Assembly: GCA_036495485.1 (NCBI GenBank)
Contig: DASXMU010000193.1
Location: forward strand, 19,951 to 83,950
DNA: 64,000 bases
Source of the DNA: PALSA-505 sp036495485
GTDB lineage: Bacteria; Actinomycetota; Actinomycetes; Streptosporangiales; Streptosporangiaceae
Reading direction: 5' to 3'
The stretch's first letter is position 1, and every line of letters begins with the position of its first letter. Made by a program: the position numbers and the translations under genes. Positions 42,137 through 49,478 of the stretch are shown here, one piece after another. The notes under the pieces are model-generated. The model was not told the origin of the DNA, ran no database searches, and saw nothing but the letters and a program-made list of their open reading frames with translations.

Positions 42137-43129
42137 GTGCCTGCAGCAGTGTTGTGTGGCGTGGGTGGCTATGTGCCAACCTCAGTGGTCACCAATACCG
42201 ATCTCACCATGCGGTTCAGCACGTCAGAAGAATGGATTAGCTCGCGCACCGGCATCCGGCAGCGCCATGTGGTCACCGGCGGGGATTGCACCTCGGATCT
42301 CGCGGTGCAGGCTGGTGCGGCAGCCCTGAAGAGCGCCGGGGTGGACTCGGTCGACCTGATCGTGCTCGCCACTGTCACGCCGGATCATCCGTGCCCGGCG
42401 ACCGCGCCCTCCGTTGCCCGCCGGCTGGGGCTGGGCCAGGTTGCCGCGTTCGATCTGGGCGCGGCGTGCAGCGGGTTCGTCTACGGGCTAGCCGTCGTGG
42501 CTGGATTCCTGGGGGCTGGTCTAGGCGACCGGGTTTTACTGATCGGGGCGGACGCGTTTTCCACGAAGCTCAATCCGGCCGATCGCGGCGCGGTGACGGT
42601 ATTCGGCGACGGCGCGGGCGCGGCGGTGCTGCGCCGTGGGAATGCTGCGGATCTGGGAGCGCTGCTGGCGTTCGATCTGGGCAGCGACGGGAAGCTGGCC
42701 GACCTGCTCATGATTCAGGCGGGTGGCTCTAAGCACCCACCGGTCGCCGGGCAGGTGACGACCGAGGATCACTTGTTCTCGATGACGCAGGGCAAGGCGG
42801 TGTACCGGCACGCGACCTGCCGGATGACCGCCTCGGCGCAGGCGGTGTTGCGGCGGGCCGGGTGGCGGCCGGACGAGGTGGACTGGTTCGTGGGTCATCA
42901 AGCCAATCAGCGCATCCTGGAAGCCGTCGGCAAACAGATGGGGATCGCGCCTGAGCGGGTGTTCATCAACATCGATCAGCTCGGCAACACCGTCGCCGCG
43001 TCTATTCCGCTCGCACTGGCCGACGCGACGGCCATGGGCGTGCTCAAAGCCGGCCACAAGGTGGTGCTCACCACGTTCGGCGCCGGCAGCACATGGGGCT
43101 CGGTGGCGCTGACCTGGCCGGAACTGTAG
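42137..43129 (+). CDS. Ketoacyl-ACP synthase III-like enzyme (FabH family)
   Basis: 330 residues from GTG 42137 (GGAGGT 7 nt upstream); the frame is open to 42026 but the leader is not FabH-like. Thiolase fold with an intact triad: C111 in DLGAACSGF, H254 in VGHQANQRI and N284 in LGNTVAASIP. SSRTGIRQRHVV and FGDGAGAAVL are also typical. It starts the isonitrile-type cluster and probably works with the carrier protein 20 bp downstream, either in C-C bond formation to make the acyl chain or as a CerJ-like acyltransferase. Known isonitrile lipopeptide clusters do not, as I recall, need such an enzyme. Confidence 0.9.
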   Translation: MPAAVLCGVGGYVPTSVVTNTDLTMRFSTSEEWISSRTGIRQRHVVTGGDCTSDLAVQAGAAALKSAGVDSVDLIVLATVTPDHPCPATAPSVARRLGLGQVAAFDLGAACSGFVYGLAVVAGFLGAGLGDRVLLIGADAFSTKLNPADRGAVTVFGDGAGAAVLRRGNAADLGALLAFDLGSDGKLADLLMIQAGGSKHPPVAGQVTTEDHLFSMTQGKAVYRHATCRMTASAQAVLRRAGWRPDEVDWFVGHQANQRILEAVGKQMGIAPERVFINIDQLGNTVAASIPLALADATAMGVLKAGHKVVLTTFGAGSTWGSVALTWPEL

Positions 43130-43149
43130 TTCGAGGGAGCGGGGGCGTA

Positions 43150-43398
43150 GTGGACACCGAACAGATACGTGCTGTGGTCGTGGAGCTCGTGCTTGGCATG
43201 GATGGGGTCGCCGGGCAGGTACCGGCCACGGCGAGCTTCGAGGAACTCGGGATCGACTCGATGAGCACGATGGACCTCCTGAGAAAAGTCGAGGATGAGT
43301 TCGGCATCGAGGTGCCGGACGAGCAGCTGCCCATGATCGTCGGCATCGAGGATCTGGTGAATTTCGTCGCGTCCGCGAAACAGGAGGTCAGCAGATGA
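43150..43398 (+). CDS. Acyl carrier protein (first carrier)
   Basis: 82 residues from GTG 43150. Phosphopantetheine attachment Ser at about S37 in FEELGIDSMSTMDLL; helix-rich, acidic (VEDEFGIEVPDEQLPMIVGIEDLVNFV). Stop overlaps the oxygenase start (ATGA). The sequence is of fatty-acid/polyketide ACP type (GIDSM), unlike the second carrier of the cluster (GLDSV, aryl/peptidyl type), so the two carriers probably have distinct partners. Confidence 0.92.
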   Translation: MDTEQIRAVVVELVLGMDGVAGQVPATASFEELGIDSMSTMDLLRKVEDEFGIEVPDEQLPMIVGIEDLVNFVASAKQEVSR

Positions 43399-44267
43399 AG
43401 ATCAGTCCGCAGGACAGCGGCAAGTTCGGTGTGATCGTGGACGGCTTCGATGCCGGTACGGCGCCGGATGAGGACATCGCGACCTTGAAGCGAGCGGTCT
43501 ACACCGGCAAGATCGCTGTTCTGAAGGACCAGGATCTGGGCGTCCGCGAGTTCCTGGAGCTGGGTCGCCGGCTGGGCAAGCCGGTGGTCTACTACGAGCC
43601 CACCTACCACCACCCCGAGGTCAGCGAGGTTTTCGTCTCCTCCAACGTCGAGCAGGGTGGTAAGCAGCTAGGTGTGCCGAAGACCGGGCAGTTCTGGCAT
43701 TCGGACTATCAGTTCATGCCCCGCCCCTTCGACATCACCCTGGTCTATCCACAGGTGGTCCCGGCCAGGAACCGGGGCACGTTCTTCATCAACCTGTGCG
43801 ACGCGTACGACAGGCTGAGCGAGGATCTCAAGGCGGCGGTGAAGGACACCGTGGCCTGGCACAGCCCGCGCCGGTATTTCAAGATCCGGCCGTCCGACGT
43901 ATACCGCCCCATCTGGGAGCTCACCGACGAAATCGACCGGCGCACGCCGCCGGTTTCCTTCCCCACCGCGCACGAGCACCCACACACCGGGGAGACCGTC
44001 CTCTACATCAGCGAAGCCCTCACGTGCTCCATCCAGGACGGGGAGGGCCGGGACCAGCCCGAGCTGCTGCGGACGCTGCTGGCCGCGACCGGGCAGCTTG
44101 ACACCAGTTACGAGCACGAAAACATCCACCTGCAAACCTTCGAAAAGGGTGATCTGCTGGTGTGGGATAACCGCAGCCTGATCCACCGGGCTCTGCATAC
44201 GGCGACCGCAGAGCCGGCAGTGTCCTACCGGGTCACCCTCTATGACGATCAGGACGCGACCGGATGA
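43395..44267 (+). CDS. Non-heme Fe(II)/2-oxoglutarate isonitrile-forming oxygenase (ScoE/Rv0097-like)
   Basis: TauD-fold enzyme, 290 residues. In isonitrile lipopeptide pathways this family converts an N-carboxymethyl beta-amino acid into a beta-isonitrile acid by oxidative decarboxylation. Iron ligands H102 and D104 (GQFWHSDYQFMP) and H264 (RSLIHRA), 2-oxoglutarate Arg R279 (VSYRVTLYD). YYEPTYHH (Y66, Y67) and YFKIRPSDVYRP (K163) match the ScoE substrate-carboxylate residues Y96, Y97 and K193 with a constant offset of about 30. From memory, the resemblance to Mycobacterium Rv0097 runs the whole length (GVPKTG.FWH, KIRPSDVYRPI, AATGQLD, WDNR..MHRA). Overlaps both neighbours by 4 bp. Confidence 0.93.
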   Translation: MKISPQDSGKFGVIVDGFDAGTAPDEDIATLKRAVYTGKIAVLKDQDLGVREFLELGRRLGKPVVYYEPTYHHPEVSEVFVSSNVEQGGKQLGVPKTGQFWHSDYQFMPRPFDITLVYPQVVPARNRGTFFINLCDAYDRLSEDLKAAVKDTVAWHSPRRYFKIRPSDVYRPIWELTDEIDRRTPPVSFPTAHEHPHTGETVLYISEALTCSIQDGEGRDQPELLRTLLAATGQLDTSYEHENIHLQTFEKGDLLVWDNRSLIHRALHTATAEPAVSYRVTLYDDQDATG

Positions 44268-44815
44268 CCGCCGCGACCGAAGCGCAGCCTGTCAGCTATC
44301 CCACGGACGAGGATCTGATGGCGCGAGTGCTGCGCTGTTACCGGCCGAACTGCCGGTATCTGACCGCGATGACCGTGTCGGTTACCGGATCGGGCAGCGG
44401 CACAGACATCGCAGTGCGGGGATTCGCCGGCCTGGCGATCGGCGAGTCTTGCTACATCGACGACACCGGCCACCTCAACGCGGTCGAGGTCAACATCTCC
44501 TACAACCAGATGTGCTATTACGTCATCGCCAAGCTGGTCCAGGAACAGCTGGGGCCGGTCTTCTCTACCTGGACGATGGCCGACTTCTGGCGTCACCAGC
44601 TTCCGGACATCCTGATCACCAAGCTGGTCAGCCGGTTCCGCCGGCCGATCGACCGGAGCTGCTTCTTTGGCGAGTTCGAGTTCGGCCATGTCAAGCGGCG
44701 CAGGTTCGATCCGGCCGGCCCTTCGCTTGTCGCCCTGGATACAGCGTTCCGCTTCTGGGATGACCGCGACGGCTGCGCCGACGGCGAGGTCGTGGCCGCG
44801 ATCGTCTCGTCCTAG
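44264..44815 (+). CDS. FcoT/ScoD-type thioesterase (Rv0098-like)
   Basis: 183 residues, hot-dog fold. In ScoD the enzyme adds glycine to a carrier-bound alpha,beta-unsaturated acyl group and releases the product. Matches to FcoT (Rv0098) as I recall it: LMARVLRCYRPNCRYLTAM, AIGESCYIDDTGHLNAVEVNISYNQMCYY, WTMADFWRHQLPDILITKLVSRFRRPID. The GHLNAVE segment corresponds to GHFNAVE of FcoT. Start ATG 44264 overlaps the oxygenase stop. Its product would be the direct substrate of the preceding oxygenase. Confidence 0.9.
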   Translation: MTAATEAQPVSYPTDEDLMARVLRCYRPNCRYLTAMTVSVTGSGSGTDIAVRGFAGLAIGESCYIDDTGHLNAVEVNISYNQMCYYVIAKLVQEQLGPVFSTWTMADFWRHQLPDILITKLVSRFRRPIDRSCFFGEFEFGHVKRRRFDPAGPSLVALDTAFRFWDDRDGCADGEVVAAIVSS

Positions 44816-44832
44816 AGAGGTTCCGGGAAGAG

Positions 44833-46407
44833 GTGCTGTACTACCCGAACCTGCGGACCGTGGCCTCGGTAGCCGGCTTCCATGCCAGCCGGGCTCCCGG
44901 CACGACCGCGATCATCTGCTCCGGCCGGCCGGTGACCTACGCCCAGCTGCACCGGGAGAGCAACCGGGTCGCTCACGCCATCTCAGCGGCGGGGCTGCCG
45001 CCCGGGAGCCGGGTGGCCTATCTGGGCAAAGAGTCCGAGCACTACTACGAGATCCTGTTCGGCGCCGCGAAAAGCGGCACCGTACTCGTGCCGGTCAACT
45101 GGCGGCTCACGGCGGGCGAGGTGGACTACGTCCTGCGCGACTCGGGCAGCAGGTTGCTGTTCGCCGAGCACGTGTTTGCCAAGACGGCCGCGAAAGTCCA
45201 GGCGGACCTGCCGGAGCTGGACACGATCGTGGAGCTGGACCCGCCCCGCGAGAGCGATGGTGGGTATGCGGCGTGGAAAGCTGACCAGCCAGATGGCGAC
45301 CTGGCACCCGGCACAGGGCCGGATGATCCAATCGTGCAGCTCTATACCAGCGGCACCACGGGCCTGCCCAAGGGCGTCGTGCTGGCGCAGCGAAGTTTCT
45401 TTGCCATCCGGGACGCGCTCGCGGGCGAAGGGCTGGACTGGGTCGACTGGCGCACCGGAGACCGCAGCCTGATCGCTGTCCCCGGGTTCCACGTCGGCGG
45501 GCTCTGGTGGGCTATGCAGGGATTCAGCGCCGGGATCACCAATGTGGCCATGCCCTCGTTCGACAGCACCGTTGCGCTGCGGCTGATCAGGGACCTGGGC
45601 ATCACCACCACCTGCATGGTGCCGTCTATGCTGCGGTTGCTGCTGGCCGAGCCGGGCGTTCGATCCGCTGACTTCACCACAATGCGCAAGATCGTCTATG
45701 GCGGTTCCCCGATGGCCGAGACGTTGCTGAAAGAGGCGATCGACGTCTGCGGCGCCAGCTTCGCCCAGTTCTATGGTTTGACCGAGACCGGCAACACCGC
45801 CGTGTGCCTGCCACCGGCCGACCATATTCCTGGCAGCCCACGGCTGCGGGCCGCCGGACGGCCCTACCCTGGAGTCCAGGTCAAGATCATCGACGTGGAT
45901 GGCAGCCCGCTGCCACCCGGTGACATCGGCGAGATCTGCCTGCACACCCCCGCGCGGATGCTGGAGTACTGGCGCAATCCCGCGGCCACGGCGCGGACAT
46001 TGGCGGACGGGTGGATTCACACCGGCGATGCCGGCTATCTCGATGCGGACGGCTACGTCTACATCAGCGACCGGATCAAGGACATGATCATCGTGGCCGG
46101 CGAGAAGATCTACCCGGCCGAGATCGAGAACGCGCTGGCGAAACACCCCGCGGTGGCTGAGGCTGCGGTCGTCGGGATTCCCGATAGCCGGTTCGGCGAG
46201 GCGGTGTGCGCGTTCGTGGCACGGCGGCCCGGGCACCAGGCCGGGCCGGGGGAGCTCATGGTGTTCCTCAAGGACTCGCTCGCCGCCTTCAAGATCCCGT
46301 CCCGGTTCGAGTTCGTCGATCAGGTGCCGCGCAACCCCAGTGGGAAGATCTTGCGCCGCCAGCTGCGCGACCAGTTCTGGCGCGACCGCGACCGCCAGGT
46401 CAACTAA
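44833..46407 (+). CDS. Acyl-AMP ligase (FadD10/ScoC-like)
   Basis: 524 residues from GTG 44833. ANL-superfamily adenylating enzyme: P-loop VQLYTSGTTGLPKGVVLAQ, QFYGLTETGNTAVCLP, GWIHTGDAGYLDADGYVYISDRIKDMIIVAGEKIYPAEIE, and catalytic lysine in VPRNPSGKILRRQL. In the mycobacterial and streptomycete pathways this ligase activates the fatty (and later isonitrile) acid and loads it onto the small carrier. Here a carrier gene follows directly (12 bp). Substrate-pocket residues do not let me decide the chain length. Confidence 0.92.
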   Translation: MLYYPNLRTVASVAGFHASRAPGTTAIICSGRPVTYAQLHRESNRVAHAISAAGLPPGSRVAYLGKESEHYYEILFGAAKSGTVLVPVNWRLTAGEVDYVLRDSGSRLLFAEHVFAKTAAKVQADLPELDTIVELDPPRESDGGYAAWKADQPDGDLAPGTGPDDPIVQLYTSGTTGLPKGVVLAQRSFFAIRDALAGEGLDWVDWRTGDRSLIAVPGFHVGGLWWAMQGFSAGITNVAMPSFDSTVALRLIRDLGITTTCMVPSMLRLLLAEPGVRSADFTTMRKIVYGGSPMAETLLKEAIDVCGASFAQFYGLTETGNTAVCLPPADHIPGSPRLRAAGRPYPGVQVKIIDVDGSPLPPGDIGEICLHTPARMLEYWRNPAATARTLADGWIHTGDAGYLDADGYVYISDRIKDMIIVAGEKIYPAEIENALAKHPAVAEAAVVGIPDSRFGEAVCAFVARRPGHQAGPGELMVFLKDSLAAFKIPSRFEFVDQVPRNPSGKILRRQLRDQFWRDRDRQVN

Positions 46408-46419
46408 GGGGAGTCAAAC

Positions 46420-46671
46420 ATGAGCCAGCAGCTGACCCTGGACCGGATCCGGGCCGATGTCGCCGAACTGCTGTACGAAGATCCGGGCGATGTGGACGAC
46501 ACCGCGGATCTGCTGGCGTCCGGACTGGACTCGGTACGCATCCTCACCCTGGTCGAGCGGTGGCGCGAGGCTGGCGTCCAGGTCAGCTTCGTGGAGCTGG
46601 CCGAATCCCCCACCCTGGCCGCCTGGTGGATGCTGCTGAAGCCGCGCCTGCCTGGAGCCGGCCATGGCTAG
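46420..46671 (+). CDS. Carrier protein, aryl/peptidyl type (ScoB/Rv0100-like)
   Basis: 83 residues, phosphopantetheine Ser at S38 in LLASGLDSVRILTLVERW. The pattern DLLASGLDSVRILTLVERWREAGVQVSFVELAESPTLAAWW resembles EntB-type aryl carrier domains and Rv0100. AAGGGGAG precedes ATG 46420. Stop overlaps the condensation-domain gene by 8 bp, suggesting that this carrier presents the acyl group to it. Confidence 0.92.
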   Translation: MSQQLTLDRIRADVAELLYEDPGDVDDTADLLASGLDSVRILTLVERWREAGVQVSFVELAESPTLAAWWMLLKPRLPGAGHG

Positions 46672-48013
46672 CAGCCCTGCTGGGCGGATTCCCCTGCTGG
46701 CCGCGCAACGCGGGGTCTGGATCGGGCAGCAACTCGCCCCGGACAGCCCCGCGTACAACACGGCCGAATACACCGAGATCCGCGGACCGGCCGACGTGGA
46801 CACGCTGGTGGCGTCGATCCACCTGGCGGTCAGTGAGACGGAGGCGATCGGGGTCCTGTTTGCCGACGATGACGACGGGCCATCGCAGCATCCCGGCCGT
46901 GCGCCCGCGTGGACGGTGCACGTGGCCGACCTGACCGGCCGGGCCGATCCGCTGGCGGCGGCGCTGGCCTGGATGACCGATGATCTGGCTCGCCCGGTGG
47001 ACCTCACGGCCGGCCCGGTGTTCGGGCACGCGGTGTTCCGGCTCGCCGCCGACCGGGTCCTTTGGTATCACCGGGCGCATCACATCGCACTGGACGGTTA
47101 CAGCTTCGGTTTATTCGCCCGGCGCGTGGCCGAGGTGTACAGCGCCCGGGCCAGCGCCCATGAGCTCCCGCCGTGCTGGTTCGGTTCGCTGCGCGCGGTG
47201 GCCGAGGCGGACACCGCCTACCGGGACTCCGGGCAGTATCACCGGGACCGCGATCACTGGCTGGCCTACTCGGCCGGCCGTCCGGCACCAGTCACCCTGG
47301 CCGGACGCTTCGGGCCGCTGTCTGGCACCGTGCTGCGTTGCGAGGCCAGCCTGGACCAGCCCGTCAAGGACGCTCTGGCTTCAGCCGCACGGGCAGCGAA
47401 GGCGGTCTGGAGCGACGCGCTGACCGCGGCGTTCGCCGCCTACGTGCACCGGATGACAGGGGCCAGGCAGGTGAACCTGGCGTTGCCGGTGATGTCCCGG
47501 ATGGGTTCGGTGGCGTTGCGGGTGCCCTGCATGATGCTCAACATCGTGCCGCTGTGGGTCGATGCCGACCCGGTGGCGAGCCTGGTGGAGCTGACCGGCC
47601 GGACGGCCACAGAGATCCGGATCGGCCGGCCGCACCACCGGTACCGCTACGAGCATCTCCGGCGCGATCTCAAGCTGGCCCCCAGCGACCGGAACCTGTT
47701 CGGCCCGCTGGCCAACATCATGCCTTTCGACTATGGCCTGACCTTCGCCAGCCTTCCCGCCGTGGTGCGCAACGCTTCAGCAGGCCCGGTTGAGGACATG
47801 TGCCTCAACATCTACGACCGGGCCGACGGCAGCGGTCTGCACGTCACCCTCGACGCTAATCCTGCCTGTTACACCTCCGGCGAACTCGCCGTCCATCTGC
47901 GGCGGTTCCTCGGCTTCCTGGCCGGCCTGGCAGCTCACCCGGCCCAGCCGATCGGCGCGGCGGCGCTGCTGCCCGGTGAGAACAGCACCAGTTACGGCGC
48001 CGTACTCGGCTGA
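46664..48013 (+). CDS. Free-standing NRPS condensation domain
   Basis: 449 residues forming a single C domain with no adenylation, carrier or release domain. N-terminal LLAAQRGVWIGQQLAPDSPAYNTAEY resembles the EntF/DhbF first C domain, which accepts acyl groups from a stand-alone carrier. Active-site HHIALDG places the catalytic His at H140. Later motifs MPFDYGLTF and RVPCMMLNIVPLWV are present. In known isonitrile lipopeptide clusters a multidomain NRPS does this job. Here the domain must use a free amine or alcohol, or a partner elsewhere in the genome. Confidence 0.9.
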   Translation: MASSPAGRIPLLAAQRGVWIGQQLAPDSPAYNTAEYTEIRGPADVDTLVASIHLAVSETEAIGVLFADDDDGPSQHPGRAPAWTVHVADLTGRADPLAAALAWMTDDLARPVDLTAGPVFGHAVFRLAADRVLWYHRAHHIALDGYSFGLFARRVAEVYSARASAHELPPCWFGSLRAVAEADTAYRDSGQYHRDRDHWLAYSAGRPAPVTLAGRFGPLSGTVLRCEASLDQPVKDALASAARAAKAVWSDALTAAFAAYVHRMTGARQVNLALPVMSRMGSVALRVPCMMLNIVPLWVDADPVASLVELTGRTATEIRIGRPHHRYRYEHLRRDLKLAPSDRNLFGPLANIMPFDYGLTFASLPAVVRNASAGPVEDMCLNIYDRADGSGLHVTLDANPACYTSGELAVHLRRFLGFLAGLAAHPAQPIGAAALLPGENSTSYGAVLG

Positions 48014-48015
48014 CG

Positions 48016-48056
48016 AGTGTGCCGTACCGGGGGATTCCGCCTGTGCGCCGTTATGG
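48016..48056 (+). promoter_or_regulatory. 41-bp shared upstream element, copy 2
   Basis: Second copy of the element at 42023-42063 (34/41 identical; blocks AGTGTGCC, ATTCCGCCTG and GCGCCG unchanged). It begins 3 bp after the condensation-domain stop and ends 21 bp before the SDR start, so it probably supplies that gene with a promoter or operator. Confidence 0.6.
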
Positions 48057-48077
48057 ATGAGTGCTTTAGTTACGGAC

Positions 48078-48815
48078 ATGACGAACGTAGTGCTGGTGAC
48101 CGGTGGGGCCAGCGGCATCGGTGCCGCGGTGGCCAGGCGGTTTTCCGGGAGCGGCGCCCATGTGGTGGTCGCGGACGTGAACGAGACCGCGGGCCCGGCG
48201 ATCGCCGGGGAGATCGGCGGGCTGTTCGTGCGGACCGATGTCTCCCGTGCGGAGGATAACGAGGCGGCCGTGCGGGCCGCGGTGGCCGAGTTCGGCGGGC
48301 TGGACGTGGTGCATCTCAACGCGGGGACCAGCGGCGCGCGCAACCTCGGTGATGACTTCGACCTTCAGGGATACCGGCGCACGCTGGCGGTCAACCTCGA
48401 TGGCACTGTCTTTGGCCTGCGTGCGTCTCTGCCGGTGCTTGCCTCCTCTGGTGGCGGTGCGATCGTGGTGACCTCCAGCCTGGCAGGCATCGCGCCGGCT
48501 ACGTTCGCCCCGGTTTACTCGGCGACCAAGCACGCGATCATTGGGCTGGTCCGGTCGCTCGCGCCGGTCTGGGCGGAATCTGGCATCACGATCAACGCGG
48601 TTTGCCCCGGGTTCGTCGATACGCCCATCATCGACAGCGTCCGGGACGAACTCGGCAGCCTCGGCCTTGGCATCGCGGATCCGGACGAGGTGGCCGCGGC
48701 GGTCGAGTCGATCGTGGCGGGTGGGCAGACCGGTCAGGCCTGGATGGTGCAGGCGTCTCAGCCGCCTGCGGCCGTCGAGTTCCAGCCGGTTCAGCTTGCC
48801 CGGGCGGTCGGCTAG
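48078..48815 (+). CDS. Short-chain dehydrogenase/reductase
   Basis: 245 residues from ATG 48078. Classical SDR: NAD(P) motif VTGGASGIGAAV, LNAGTSGAR (NAG), VTSSLAGIAPATFAPVYSATKHAI (Ser and YxxxK; here Y..TK), and PGFVDTPI. The aspartate after strand two (VADVNE) points to NAD(H). Its upstream element repeats the one in front of the ketoacyl synthase, so it probably belongs to the isonitrile-type cluster as a tailoring enzyme. It ends overlapping, tail to tail, the DinB-like gene. Confidence 0.9.
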   Translation: MTNVVLVTGGASGIGAAVARRFSGSGAHVVVADVNETAGPAIAGEIGGLFVRTDVSRAEDNEAAVRAAVAEFGGLDVVHLNAGTSGARNLGDDFDLQGYRRTLAVNLDGTVFGLRASLPVLASSGGGAIVVTSSLAGIAPATFAPVYSATKHAIIGLVRSLAPVWAESGITINAVCPGFVDTPIIDSVRDELGSLGLGIADPDEVAAAVESIVAGGQTGQAWMVQASQPPAAVEFQPVQLARAVG

Positions 48816-49414
48816 CGATCCGGCCAGGATGGTGAGCGGCCGAGCAGCATGAGGATCCGGTCCAGCCGGTCCGCACCGTCGGGTGGCTCGATGACCGGGG
48901 CGAACGCGGCGTTCGGCGCGAGCCTGCCCGCGCCGGCGGGCACCGCCTCGGCGACCTTGAGCGCGATAGCCAGCACGCTCGGGCCGAGGCTGACCGGCAG
49001 CCCGATGGACCGCGCGACGTCCCAGGAGTGCACCACGTAGTCGACCAGATGGAAGCCGATCGCGCGCCCGCCAGGGAACGCCCTGTCGGCGGCGATCTCG
49101 GGCAGCGCGAACTCCCGCTCCGGCACGCCGTCCTCAGCGAACGCCGCGAGCACCACGTCGACGGCCTCGGCGTAGGCGGCCACCGGGTCGCTGCCGGGGG
49201 CGGGTGCCTGCCAGACCACCGGGTCGGCGCCGTTGCCCCGGGCGGCCGCGGCGAAGCCGTAGTGCTGGACGGTCATGTGCGCCAGCAGTTCGCTGACGTT
49301 CCAGGCCGCACACGGCGTGGGCTTGCCGAGGTCGCCGGTGGTCACGTGGGAGACGAGCTCGGCACTCGCCTTGACCGCCTGGGCGTTCAGTTCCCTGATG
49401 TCGAGTCCCGGCAT
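48812..49414 (-). CDS. TIGR03086-type DinB-like metal-binding protein
   Basis: 200 residues. LGKPTPCAAWNVSELLAHMTVQHYGFAAA and IGFHLVDYVVHSWDVARSIG carry the His residues of the DinB/maleylpyruvate-isomerase-like fold (H in LLAHM, H..D in FHLVDYVVHSWD). These proteins often use mycothiol or another thiol cofactor in actinobacteria; the specific reaction is unknown. Start ATG 49414. It is convergent with the SDR gene, with a 4-bp overlap of ends. Confidence 0.85.
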   Translation of the reverse strand: MPGLDIRELNAQAVKASAELVSHVTTGDLGKPTPCAAWNVSELLAHMTVQHYGFAAAARGNGADPVVWQAPAPGSDPVAAYAEAVDVVLAAFAEDGVPEREFALPEIAADRAFPGGRAIGFHLVDYVVHSWDVARSIGLPVSLGPSVLAIALKVAEAVPAGAGRLAPNAAFAPVIEPPDGADRLDRILMLLGRSPSWPDR

Positions 49415-49478
49415 GCGCGCCGCCTCCCGGTGTGGCTGGATTCGCGGGCGCTAGCTTAGCCCGGCGCGCGCTGGCCGG

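Noticed and set aside
44833..46407. NRPS adenylation domain for an amino acid
   Set aside because: The protein is a stand-alone acyl-AMP ligase resembling FadD10 and lies in FadD10 context. I see no amino-acid recognition pattern that I could defend.
42023..48056. Attachment sites of an integrative element
   Set aside because: The direct repeats are imperfect (34/41) and there is no integrase, transposase or tRNA gene at either end. A shared regulatory element is the simpler explanation.
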